Part shown: one piece after another, positions 55,551 to 64,000 of the stretch | Layout: every line of letters starts with the position of its first letter | Numbering within the stretch: position 1 is the stretch's first letter | NCBI GenBank assembly: GCA_918797485.1 | Contig: CAKKNE010000006.1 | Coordinates: 2,914,001 to 2,978,000, forward strand | DNA length: 64,000 bases | Direction: 5' to 3' | Source of the DNA: Pelagomonas calceolata | Taxonomy: Eukaryota > Sar > Pelagophyceae > Pelagomonadales > Pelagomonadaceae | Notes under the pieces: generated by a model | Told to the model about the DNA's origin: nothing | Database searches by the model: none | What the model saw: the letters and a program-made list of their open reading frames with translations, nothing else | Position numbers and translations under genes: made by a program

Positions 55551-55879
55551 CAATGCATCACTGAGCCAACTGCGAGCGCTATGGCAGCCATTGCGTCCGC
55601 GGGGCAGCCCCTGCACCGCGGTGCACCATCCAGCTCCCGCACGATTTTTGAGCAGCAAAAGGCGCCGCCCGGCCGCGCGAGCCGCGTGTTACGGACGCAG
55701 CGATCGTACTGGGCCGCGGACTGGACCAGACGACCACGTGGACCAAGCGAAAGCCGAGCAACACCGCGGCTCGGGACCAAGACAGTTGTGGGGGGCTGCC
55801 CCAAGGACATTTGTCGAGCGGACCCGCCGGGACACACGCGACACAACGTGAACGCGGCAGCACGCCATCGACGCGGATC
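55551..55879. other. Divergent intergenic region with an introner-core fragment
   Basis: 329 bp between the fucosyltransferase-like and acyltransferase genes. CACGCCATCGACGCGGATC just before the ATG at 55880 is identical in its core to the introner interior, but no terminal repeats are present, so it may be a remnant or chance. No CTAG-bounded motif was found. Confidence 0.35.
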
Positions 55880-56739
55880 ATGGCTGCGGCCGAGGCGAAG
55901 ACCAATGATGCGGAGGCGCCCGCGCCACCTTCAATCATTTACGCGACGAACCCGGAGCCGACCATCGCCCACGGCGCCGCCAAGGACGTGACGGACTGTG
56001 ATTATGGGCGGCTTTTACTGAGGAGGTGGGGCGTGCCCAAGTCGCGCTTCGTCGGCAACATGCTCATCCTCTACAAATCGAAACGCGGCAAGCCCCGAAT
56101 TATGTTAGGGCCCTATTGGACCATGCTGCTGGGCGTGACCGTGCCCCTCTCTATAATAATGCCGGCGCTGATCTGTGGACTACTACTCAGTACCAAAGTA
56201 CATGTAGGCGTGCAGATCGCCTACGGTATTATTGTCCTGTGGACCGCGTGTGCACTCATGTCGGTGTCGCTGCGGAACCCGGGCCTGGTGGAGAGGCGAG
56301 ACTCGATCCCGATGCGCGAGAACGGCAAGCCCGAGCTGGCGTGGGTCTGGAACGATCAAGCTCGAACCTGTGTGGAAATCAACCGGTGTCGGGTGCACCC
56401 GGCAATTCTCCACGAAGTCCTTTCTCGGCGATCGGTGAGGGACCCCACCGCCACGCCATCGAGCTGGCGTCGCGTCGATGGCGTGGAGGTCATGATTCGA
56501 CGCGCCGCGACGATTGGATTTCTACGCAGGCCCGGACGTACAAGCCGCCCGGCGCGCGTTATTGTGATTGGTGCAACGCCGTGTTTTATGAATTTGACCA
56601 CACCTGCCCCTGGACGGGCACGGCGATCGCCCGGAACAACATGCGAAGTTTTCGGTCCTTCGTGGCGCTCGTGCAGCTGGAGCTGTGGTGCACGATCGCG
56701 GTCGTCATTTTGTGGTTCTCGGAGCTGGTGCCCCGGTAA
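55880..56739 (+). CDS. DHHC-type protein S-acyltransferase (DHTC variant), split by an introner
   Basis: Exon 1 55880-56359 and exon 2 56530-56739 join in frame (WVWNDQ|ARTYKPPGARYC). Two TM helices (LLGVTVPLSIIMPALICGLL, VGVQIAYGIIVLWTACALM) precede the Cys-rich domain KPPGARYCDWC, EFDHTCPWTGTAIARNN. The catalytic tetrad reads DHTC, keeping the acylated Cys. A third TM follows (LELWCTIAVVILWFSEL). Such enzymes attach palmitate to cysteines at Golgi or plasma membranes. The frame stops at 56739 right after TM3, whereas the family has a fourth TM. A possible GTAACG...TTGCAG intron (56736-56805) would add a 46-residue tail ending at 56944 but still no TM4. The 3' end is therefore uncertain. Confidence 0.75.
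56360..56529 (+). mobile_element. Introner (162 bp, 56368-56529) used as GC-AG intron
   Basis: Left end CTGTGTGGAAATCAAC, right end TTGGATTTCTACGCAG, with flanks GCTCGAAC and GCCCGGAC (6 of 8 identical). Because the left target copy starts with GC, the intron uses a GC 5' splice site; exon 2 then reads ARTYKPP without added residues. The interior has the CGCCATCGAG/CGTCGATGGCGTGG hairpin arms seen in the other copies. The right terminal repeat has begun to decay. Confidence 0.85.
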
Positions 56740-56946
56740 CGACATACTAGTATTCACATTTACACGAAGGAGGGGGAGGGTTTCAAGGCGTACTACTCAT
56801 TGCAGGGGCCCGAGCCGGTACTCCGCGAGCAGGCAGGCTTCCTTCGAAGCCGATACGACGCAGTTGCGGCGCTTGCCCTTCTCGAGGGAGGAGAGCGTCC
56901 GGACCATCGCCGCGTGCCACCCGCACGAAAAAACACACACATAGTA

Positions 56947-59900
56947 TTACTCCTCCGGCGCACTCCCAGCCTCAGACGGCACGTCGTCGTCATACGACAT
57001 CGCGTCATTCAATTGAAACGAGTCGCGGTAGTACAGGTACTTGTCCACCGTCCGGCAGTGCCTCGCCCACGCGTCGTACGAGCCACTTGTAGGCTTGACC
57101 TTCGTATCGTCCTCGCGATTCGGGTCATGGACCACGGCCGTCCGTCTCCGTAGCAGCTCAAACACAGCATCCTGCTCCTGCGGTAAGGCTTGTTCGACGA
57201 CGAGCCGCGCGGCGACCGCACCTACGCGACCTGCTAACGTGCCCGGGTCGTACGTACACGCATCCGGCAGGCTTCCGGGAACGACGGGCCGCTCCGCGCA
57301 CTTCAGGCAGGTCGCCACGTCCCGCACGAGCTGTTTCCGCTGGTCCTCGTCATCATCTAAAATTCGCGGGACGCGAGTAGCCTTCTCTTGAACAACGGAA
57401 GTGGCCTTGTAGAAGTCCGCGCCTTGCGCGAGGGCGCCCTTGTCGACCTTCCTTAAATGGGCTGCCATCTCGTCTTGCGCGCTCTCGTCGGCCGCGACCT
57501 GTGTGGAAATCACAATTTTACGGCGCGTCGTCCTCCACGCCATCGACGCGATGCCTGCTCGATAGCGTTGCCATGCCGGTTCCTCACCGCTCGACCGAGC
57601 CAGGACGGCCGCGTCATCGCCGAGAATGCACCCGACGCACTGGTTGATTTCCACACAGGCCGCGACGAGCTGCCTCGCCCTCTGAGCCATGTCCTTGATG
57701 TTCTTCGACGTGTCGTCCTCCAGCAACCCGCCACTCTTCTCCAACGACGCCTTTTTATCGGCCACGGGGTCGCGCCAGGCCTGCCCATTTCTCTCGACGA
57801 CCGCTCGTCGCTCGAGTAGCGTCCCCACAAAATCTCGCAGCTCGTCATGGGAAGGAGAAAACGTAGCACACCGATCCAACGCCAGCTCCACCTCCCGACA
57901 GCACATGTCCCGATGCGCCTCGGCCAGGTCCGCGACGCGCCCAAGGGCCCGCCACGCGTGCTTCTCGCAGCAGTACCGTCGCGGCCGGTCTCGACCGCCC
58001 TCATCTAATAGCAATTCCGAATTGGGCAAGTCGTCGTCGTCCAGCATGACTCGCGAATGGGATTGGATGTCGGTGATGAGTCTCTTGGTTCGGTTCGACC
58101 GCGGTCCTCGGGGAGGCCTATCTCTCAAGATAGATTCGCGGATGCGCTGCAAGGGATCCTTGGGCAGTTCCGCTTCGTACTCCGCGACCTCCTCCTGCAG
58201 TTTAGCTAATTTATTCTGCTCCAAACTTCCCGAGGGAGGTTTGCGCCTCCCAGCTATATTCTGATACAACGTAACACAAAATCTGCGTATAGACTTCTCG
58301 CGGTCCTCGTCCTTGTCCAACTTAATACTAGGACCGCCGAGCTTCTCGACGTCAGACGTGAACCGTTTCGGCGCGATCGGCCGCGTCCCGATGCACTCAT
58401 ATCCTCGTAACTTGCCGTCGTTCGCCAGAAAGAACTCCCGGAGGATGTGATCCCTCTTCTTGTGCTTCGCGAAGACATCTAGAAATAATTCTACGAGAGC
58501 GTCGACGCAGTCGCGGTGGTCGCCTCTACACCCCGCAGCTACTGGCTGCAAGAGAATATCAATCCGATCCTGCAGCGTCGGCTCGCCGTCCTCGTCAAAA
58601 CAAGGGACGAACTTGCCGATGCTACCCACATGCCTGAAGCGCGGATCCGTCCAGACCTTCTTTTTCTGGTATTTCGCGGGTGCGCTCAATTGCGACCAGA
58701 CGGAGCGATCATCTTCCGTTAATGTAGGGTGGTCCTTGGTGATGATCGTCGACTGCTGCAAGTCGAACCCTCCAAGCGAGTCGACCTCATTTAATAAAGG
58801 TCCCGGCTCGATCGACGCCGACGGCCGCATGACCTCGGCATGCTCGACGCCGTTCGGCTGCGGTATACTGACGCCGCCCTCCTGCAGCGACGACACGTCG
58901 TGCAGGTCCTGCTTCTGGTACGCCTTCTTCGCCCAGTGCCGGTTCATCTCGCTCTTCTTCCCGAAGAACTCCTCGTCGCCCGTCTGGAACGCTTTCGCAT
59001 CTTGCCGCTCTTCGATGCTTCTCTTGGCGAGGTAGTTCGTCGGCGCCGCTTCATCCCGCAGATCCTGCTGCCGGTAGACCTCGGCCAGGGCGACTATCTT
59101 TCTTCTAGTCTTTCTGTCCACATACAACGGTGCTGAGAGTAGGACATCTTCAGTCAACGCCGCGAAGGAACCCCTGTCATCATACCCGTAGCTACACAAC
59201 CTCTCAATGATGTGCGGCGGACACCGTAGTAGTTTGAGCTCCCGCCTCAAGTCAAATGAAGCAGAGTGAGGATGCATCTTCGACGCGACGCTCTTATTTT
59301 TCGTGGCCTTGCCCCGTCGACGAGCACTCATCTCCTGGGACCGCCGCTGCGACTCCATGCTCCGTCGTAGGGCCTCCTCCTCGTCTTGGTCCTTCTCGGG
59401 CTCCTCTTCTTCATATTCTAACGGTTTGATGGACACGGAACCGGTCCCGATGCTCCACTCCGACGGCAGACTATCCACATCTATCTCCGATTCCTCGAAG
59501 GGCGGCCTATATTTAGAACGAGCCACGTAGACCTTGTTCGGCCACTCATCCTGTGAAACTTCACCGTAGACGCCCTTCGGCACTATGTCATCATCTTGTA
59601 ACATCTGGCCCTGAAATAGTAATACATAGCGATGCCTCAAGTGCTCGTGTTTCTCGACCTCCGGCATGATGTCGTCCCGCTTCGCGATGAACTGCCGTAC
59701 TTTTTGTCGTAAAACAGCCACTTTGCAGGGCTTCAGGACATCAATGCAAATCTCGACCGAGTCCCACGCCTGGACAACAACAACGGTGTCGTTTTCCTTG
59801 AGGACGGCGAAGTTCTCCTGCATGCGGCTCATAAAACCTTGCTTTTTGGGGGGAGAACCTGTGTGGAAATCAAATTGTCGCGGCGCGTCTCCGCCACTGC

Positions 59901-61011
59901 TGAATCATGACCTTACGCCATCGACGCGACGCCACCTCGATGGCGTGGCGGTGTGGGTCTTACACGACTCGATTCAGTCATCAGGGCCGCGTCGTCGCCG
60001 AGAAATGACTTAGTGAAGAATTATCGGGTGCACCCGACACACTGGTTGGTTTCCACACAGCGGTGAACCAAACGCTTCCTTCTTCTTGGGCTTCTTCTTC
60101 TGTTTATTACCGAACCAGGACGACGCCTTCTTCTTGGCCGGCTTGTCCGGCGACATGTCGCCCCTCGCGAGCGACGTCGAGTTCTTCGTCCTCGTCAGTT
60201 GGGGCGGCTTCCAGCCCGGCGACGCGGACCGACTGCGGCTCCGGAACATGAAGTACCGCCGCGCCGCCTTCTGCGTCTTCGTCCGGCCGCGCTCCGCCGC
60301 GCGTTCCGCCTGGATCACCTTGTCCTCGCGTTCCTTCTTGCCCCGTTCCTTCGCCTCGACGGCGTCGTCGACCCGCGTCAATGCTCTTTCCGCCGCGGCC
60401 GCCGCGAGGTCGTCTGCATCCTGGTCATGCGTCGGTGACGAGCCTCCTTTGATCAGGCCGCTCCGCACCACATTTCTCACTTTATCTCTCGAGGAGGGTC
60501 GCTTATCCTCGTCTTGCGGGATGGACTCTTGGGTCCAGGAGTCGTGCAACGTGTCGTCGTCCTTTTTCTCCGGCGTCTCGGTCAGTACCGTGTCCGGCGA
60601 CTTGGCGCGCTCTTCTGGTGTATTTGTGAAGACCGTGTCCGGTGATGTGGCTCGCTCCGGCGTGTAGACCGTGTCGGACGGACTCGTGGCGTCCGCACTG
60701 AAGACCGTATCGGAGGGAGATAAAGCCCCTTGGCCGCTCTCCGCGTAGGACGTCGTCACGAGGCGACTGGGAGACGCGAAGCTCACACTTGTGGCAGCCA
60801 CGGACGGCTGGATCTCGAGCGTGTCCGACGGCTGCGTCGACGGCTCCGCCAATTGAGCGGCGGACGCCCGCAGCGTCGAACCGGGGCTGTCCACGGACGC
60901 CTCGGCGTTTACTGAGGAAGCATCAATATTGGCCGCCTCATCAATATCGGCGGGCATGTCCGGGTCCCGCAGCGGCGTGAGGGCGCCGGGCTCGCCGCGG
61001 TCGTCGGCCAT
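56947..61011 (-). CDS. Large charged unknown protein with beta-grasp-like segment, split by two introners
   Basis: Exons 61011-60069, 59858-57667 and 57498-56947 join in frame to 1228 residues. Exon 1 is disordered, with repeated (S/P)DTV(F/Y)T units near residues 110-155, and ends in a Lys-rich KKKPKKKEAFG. Exon 2 begins SPPKKQGFMSRMQENFAVL. Then comes a segment (TVVVVQAWDSVEICIDVLKP, KVAVLRQKVRQFIAKRDD, YVLLFQGQMLQDDDIVP) that looks ubiquitin-like, with an FQGQ.L.DD motif. A small helical unit (RELKLLRCPPHIIERLCSYG) may be a SAM-like fold. The rest is helical with Cys/His pairs. I do not recognise the family. I start at the ATG 61011; the longer frame begins with GTG. Confidence 0.65.
57499..57666 (-). 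mobile_element. Introner (160 bp, 57499-57658) with perfect 8-bp target duplication
   Basis: Ends CTGTGTGGAAATCAC and TTGATTTCCACACAG; GCCGCGAC on both sides (57491-57498, 57659-57666). In the minus-strand gene the intron (168 nt) starts at GTCGCGGC and ends CCACACAG. It is a multiple of three with no stop in frame, so retention would insert 56 residues rather than truncate the protein. Confidence 0.9.
59859..60068 (-). mobile_element. Introner (202 bp, 59859-60060), largest copy
   Basis: Ends CTGTGTGGAAATCAAATTG and TTGGTTTCCACACAG; flanks GGGAGAAC and CGGTGAAC (6 of 8 identical). On the minus strand the 5' splice site is GTTCACCG from the flank and the 3' AG comes from the element; splicing joins EAFG to SPPKKQG. 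It contains CCATCGACGCGACGCC and GGCGTGGCGG hairpin arms and shares its TTATCGGGTGCACCCGACACACTGG-like right part (60021-60045) with the 57499 copy. Confidence 0.88.
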
Positions 61012-61342
61012 CGTCGGCAACGCTGCCCAGAGCCGCTGGTAAGGGAGGGCTGGCTCTGAGGCCCACGCTCGCGTATAGGCCGCTTCCTCGGGACGCGGGG
61101 GCTGCCTCCTCACCAGCGCTTGACCTTGTTGGGCCCCGTACGGAGCGGCGGGCAGCCTTTGCTCGAGCGGCGCTGAGCTTTAGGTAGCGGGTAACCCACT
61201 AGATTTTTGCAGACTTTTTGGCCGGCGCCGTCTGTGGCGCTAGGAGCGCCACGCGTCACGAAACTCACGCAACTGGTCGGCACCGACGCGCTGTCGACGC
61301 GTGCGGCCGCGCGGGCAGCCCCATAATGATCACCAAAGTGCC

Positions 61343-62650
61343 ATGAGGGCAGCACTGCTGCTGCTCCTCGCCCCGCTGCACGCGCAGCAGCGCCGCACGA
61401 TCAACGACGTCGTGAGTACGCGGCCGAAGTACTCGATCAACGACGTCGTCAGCCGTAAACAATCAAGAGGCCGGCCGCGCGTCGGTATCGCATACACGCG
61501 CAACGAGGTGACCGCAGGACCGAACGGCCACACGGAGGAACACCACGTCTTTGAACTAAGGAATGCCGTGTTATCCGCTTTATCTGTCAAGCGCGCGGCA
61601 CCCGCACTGCCCGTGGCGTTGTTTACGGATCTGAGCGCGGCCGAGGTCAAAGCTGCCGCGAGGCGTCTCTTGAACGACACGTCTCACCGACGCGTCTTTG
61701 ACTACGTGCTGCCCAATGCGCAGTTCAAGCCGAGAAATGAGCAAGAGGCTCGCCTGTTGAAGGGTGGTGGCGACGCCGTGGTGCTGCGGCGGAGGCAGAA
61801 GCTCCGCTCGCGACTGGGGCGGTTGCTGAATCTCGCGGGGAAGCCCTTCGACCTCACTTTATTTGTCGACGACGACACCTACTTCTGCCCGTCGCCGGAG
61901 CAGAAATGCGAGCGCTACGGCTGCTCGTCGCCCGATAGGCCTCTCGTGCGTGTCTTGAGGCATCTGTACGCCACTAGAAAAGTCTACGACGTGCGGGCCA
62001 CGGTCTTCGCGCGAGATGCGAAGGAAGGCGTGCTGCAGAACGAGGCAAAACGCTGCGTCTGGTCTCGAGCCGCAGACAGGGGCTTCTCCGCTACCTTAGA
62101 GGCCCAATGTCTGGAACGAGCGGCCACGCGCCGGTCGGCCTGCGGCGGCGCGCAGGGCGGCGCCATGGCCGTGTCCGCCGGCGACCGCAGTCGACAATTT
62201 GTGCGGGACTGGGTCGACGCTTACTTAAGGCATTGGACGAAGCAGGCCACGCGGTTAGGTGCGGGCAAGTATGATGAGAGGGAAGCTCGGACGTTTGCGT
62301 CAGATCAGGGGCCTTTGTTGGATGTGGCGCAGACGCGGTGCAAGGAAGAAGAAAGTACGAAGCCTAAATGGAAGCTCGGCGCCCTGCCACGAACCATGAA
62401 CGTGAGGGACGCGGACGCGGCCCCGGACTGTAGGAACTCGGTGTTCGGTCCTGTATTGTTCTTGCATCAGAAGAAATATGTCAGAGGCGGGTCGATCCCC
62501 GAAGCGGTTCAGAGGCTCGACGGCGTGTGTCGGAGGGTGAACCGGCCTTTACATGATGGCGGGCTCTCGTGGAAAAACAAGACCAAACCGCCTTTTGAAT
62601 GTGGTTGGATGTCTCCCAGAGGCGCGCCGGCGGGGACGCCTTTGCTTTAG
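61343..62650 (+). CDS. Nucleotide-sugar transferase-like protein with DxD motif
   Basis: 435 residues from the ATG at 61343, which opens a signal peptide (MRAALLLLLAPLHAQQ). TINDVVSTRPKYSINDVVS is a short direct duplication at the start of the mature protein. RVGIAYTRNE, LPVALFTDLSAAEV, then LLNLAGKPFDLTLFVDDDTYF follow the GT-A glycosyltransferase order, with VDDDTYF as the metal- and nucleotide-sugar-binding DxD. QGGAMAVSAGDRSRQFVRDW and ASDQGPLLDVAQ resemble the acceptor and C-terminal segments of nucleotide-diphospho-sugar transferases. It probably works in the Golgi lumen on glycans. Family level is fairly clear; donor and acceptor are unknown. Confidence 0.75.
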   Translation: MRAALLLLLAPLHAQQRRTINDVVSTRPKYSINDVVSRKQSRGRPRVGIAYTRNEVTAGPNGHTEEHHVFELRNAVLSALSVKRAAPALPVALFTDLSAAEVKAAARRLLNDTSHRRVFDYVLPNAQFKPRNEQEARLLKGGGDAVVLRRRQKLRSRLGRLLNLAGKPFDLTLFVDDDTYFCPSPEQKCERYGCSSPDRPLVRVLRHLYATRKVYDVRATVFARDAKEGVLQNEAKRCVWSRAADRGFSATLEAQCLERAATRRSACGGAQGGAMAVSAGDRSRQFVRDWVDAYLRHWTKQATRLGAGKYDEREARTFASDQGPLLDVAQTRCKEEESTKPKWKLGALPRTMNVRDADAAPDCRNSVFGPVLFLHQKKYVRGGSIPEAVQRLDGVCRRVNRPLHDGGLSWKNKTKPPFECGWMSPRGAPAGTPLL

Positions 62651-62735
62651 CGTCTGCGCGATGGCGTCGAGATTCCACGCCATCGACGCGGCGTTGTCGC
62701 CTCGACTTAGTTTGTTAACATTATTTACATTAACA
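62651..62735. other. Convergent gap holding a terminal-less introner core
   Basis: GCGATGGCGTCGAGATTCCA (from 62660) and the following CGCCATCGACGCGGCGTTG reproduce about 45 bp of the interior of the introner at 52033 (the GCGATGGCG...CGCCATCGACGCGACG hairpin), but neither terminal repeat nor target duplication is present. This is the clearest introner-related sequence outside an intron in the window. Confidence 0.5.
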
Positions 62736-64000
62736 CTAGAGTTCACCGCGATCGCCCGGCCCGCGCACCGTCCGCGCGTTGCCCGAGTCGTCAGCAACGC
62801 GCAGCTCGAAGGGGTAGTCGCCGCCCGGCAGCTCTCCATGCAAAGCGTGCCATGCTTCGTGACCCCAGACCAAGGACCACTTCACCTCCGACGCGAGTCT
62901 ATCGAGCTCGGCGAGGTGCCACCGGCCGTGCGACCAAGAAACCTCGACGGACGCCACCACCCCACCGACGTCCGACGCGGCTCCCGACAAGCGAAGGACG
63001 CCGTCCTCCAAATTAGCGTAGAGCAGCGACGCCGTCGGCGCCTCATTATCAGTGATATCATCGACGAGCACGAGCGACTCATGTAAAGAACCAGGCAGCA
63101 CGCCCTGCATCCGGAAGACATTCACCGTCAATTGTTGCAAGTCACGCACGACACCCGCCGTATCCATCTCGACCCTGATGCTATACTTGTTCTGGCGCTG
63201 CGGGTCGTTCGCGTCGTGAACGTCGTCGAGCGCCCAGGCCCACTGCACGGTCCCGCTCCCGAAGGTCCAAGCTTTTGATTCTTCATGACGAGACAGTACC
63301 AGGTTGTGCGTCGCGCTGCAGGAGTCGAAGACGGCGCCCACGTCTCGTAGGCATTGGACGTTGTCCACCGTCGTAGATGATAAACGGTGAAGGTTCGGTG
63401 GCGACCAGCCGTTGTCGACGACCTCGTCCCACTCGTGGCCCAGCACGCCCTTCGGCGTATGGTATGAATGACCTTGGGCGACGGACGTGTTGCGCCAGGC
63501 GCGATGCCGCCCGAAGCGCTCGCCATCGACAAACAACGAATCGACGCGCTGGGCGTTGGCCACGAACATGTGTCCAGATAAAGCGTTCTCCGGCCTCGAA
63601 CCGCGGGGATTGATCGGTCGCGAGTCTCTAAAAGTACCGGTCCAGACGTCGTGCCTATCCATCTTTCTTATGTTTTGCGTCTCCTTGTAGCAGATCATGG
63701 TCCGGCCCTCGAAGCGCACGGCCCAGTAGGCCTCGTTCGCGCTCCAGAAGTTGAGGTGGACGCCTCTACGTCTCGCGCGCTCGATCGCGTCGCGCTGGCC
63801 GTAAGTCCAGTACTCCTGTGTGGGAATCAATTTCGGGCGCCCCACGCCATCGCCGCGATGCTGTCTCCGTAGCAGCGTCTGCTCGATGGCGTTCTCAGAA
63901 CTCACTGGTTGATTTCCACACAGGACGCGACGTCATGCCCCACGGATAAGTAGGCCCGCGACCGCTTCAGGATATTGTCCGCGTGCTTCCCCGATAGATC
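62736..64000 (-). CDS. DMFA2_C-domain protein (N,N-dimethylformamidase large-subunit-like), 5' part cut by the window edge
   Basis: The exons seen are 64000-63932 and 63815-62736, joined in frame across an introner. The join gives LSVGHD|EYWTYGQRDAIE followed by GVHLNFWSANEAYW, VRFEGRTMICYKE, characteristic of the C-terminal domain of N,N-dimethylformamidase large subunits and related secreted GHDEYW proteins. Later YHTPKGVLGHEWDEV is also typical. The C-terminal 100 residues are a beta-sandwich-like domain (ASLLYANLEDGVLRLSGAAS, VEVSWSHGRWHLAEL). The N-terminal part, start codon and any signal peptide lie beyond the window. An enzyme of amide hydrolysis is possible, but many relatives are uncharacterised. 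Confidence 0.75.
63816..63931 (-). mobile_element. Introner (108 bp, 63816-63923), short copy
   Basis: Ends CTGTGTGGGAATCAATTT and TTGATTTCCACACAG, with the CGCCATCGCCGCGATG core. The flanks (CAGTACTC and GACGCGAC) do not match, so the target duplication is lost or the left flank was altered. The intron still uses GT of the right flank (GTCGCGTC on the minus strand) and AG of the element, and splicing restores GHDEYW. Confidence 0.85.

Noticed and set aside
55858-55876. Introner next to the DHHC start codon
   Set aside because: Only the CGCCATCGACGCG core is present; there are no ends, duplication or need for an intron there.
56370-56529. Splicing at GTGTGG inside the introner terminal repeat
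   Set aside because: It would leave the target copy and two element bases in the mRNA, adding bases and in several genes shifting the frame; the target-derived site restores the frame every time.
56736-56944. Definite third exon of the DHHC gene
   Set aside because: GTAACG...TTGCAG splicing keeps the frame and ends just before the next gene, but the added tail has no TM4 or family feature, so it is mentioned only as a possibility.

Overview
The window is nuclear DNA of a GC-rich, gene-dense unicellular eukaryote, most likely a photosynthetic stramenopile of the pelagophyte type (Aureococcus-like). Four observations support this. Most genes are single long exons separated by 25-400 bp. Several proteins begin with a signal peptide whose cleavage region resembles the ASAFAP plastid-import motif (genes at 8986, 33778, and less clearly 100 and 29181). 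A DZIP1-like protein suggests a ciliated cell. The few introns are mostly short terminal-inverted-repeat elements flanked by 8-bp target duplications, the introner-element type described in Aureococcus anophagefferens. The species assignment is inference.

Layout. 0-10 kb: plastid TPR-like protein, EF-hand protein, monodehydroascorbate-reductase-like flavoenzyme, SET methyltransferase, ABC1 kinase, PHD-finger protein, plastid-targeted unknown. 10-20 kb: SDHB, an Asp/Glu-racemase fused to a LYR domain, a TPR-Aha1 fusion, a 2OG-Fe(II) oxygenase, a CDK, a 39-aa ORF overlapping an alpha/beta hydrolase, an EEF1A-lysine-methyltransferase-like protein, DZIP1-like. 20-34 kb: small membrane protein, unknown nuclear-like protein, VPS25, a RelA/SpoT-like protein with 16 kinesin-light-chain TPRs, UDP-sugar pyrophosphorylase, CLC channel, a new 72-aa spliced membrane protein, PARP-UBC fusion, DUF4864-like protein. 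34-51 kb: a receptor-like kinase (seven FG-GAP blades, TM, MLKL-like helical bundle, TKL kinase) and a 12-kb DNA-PKcs gene. 51-64 kb: divergent cyclophilin, a secreted seven-blade FG-GAP protein paralogous to the receptor ectodomain, O-fucosyltransferase-like, DHHC-type acyltransferase, large unknown protein, glycosyltransferase-like, and a partial DMFA2_C-domain protein.

Three things deserve most attention. (1) Introners: five well-preserved copies lie in the last 12 kb and degraded short ones further left. In the best cases one splice site comes from the inverted repeat and the other from the target duplication, and splicing restores the reading frame in every testable case. (2) A CTAG-bounded ~20-22 bp quasi-palindrome (core GTCTTACGGCCGCTAG) recurs at least eleven times, always 60-290 bp upstream of a start codon, a candidate lineage promoter element. 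(3) Domain fusions, above all the FG-GAP / MLKL-like / kinase receptor with a kinase-less FG-GAP paralogue 14 kb away.

The genes do not form one pathway. They are mostly independent housekeeping genes, often in divergent pairs sharing a short promoter. No rRNA, tRNA, CRISPR or virus-derived element was recognised.
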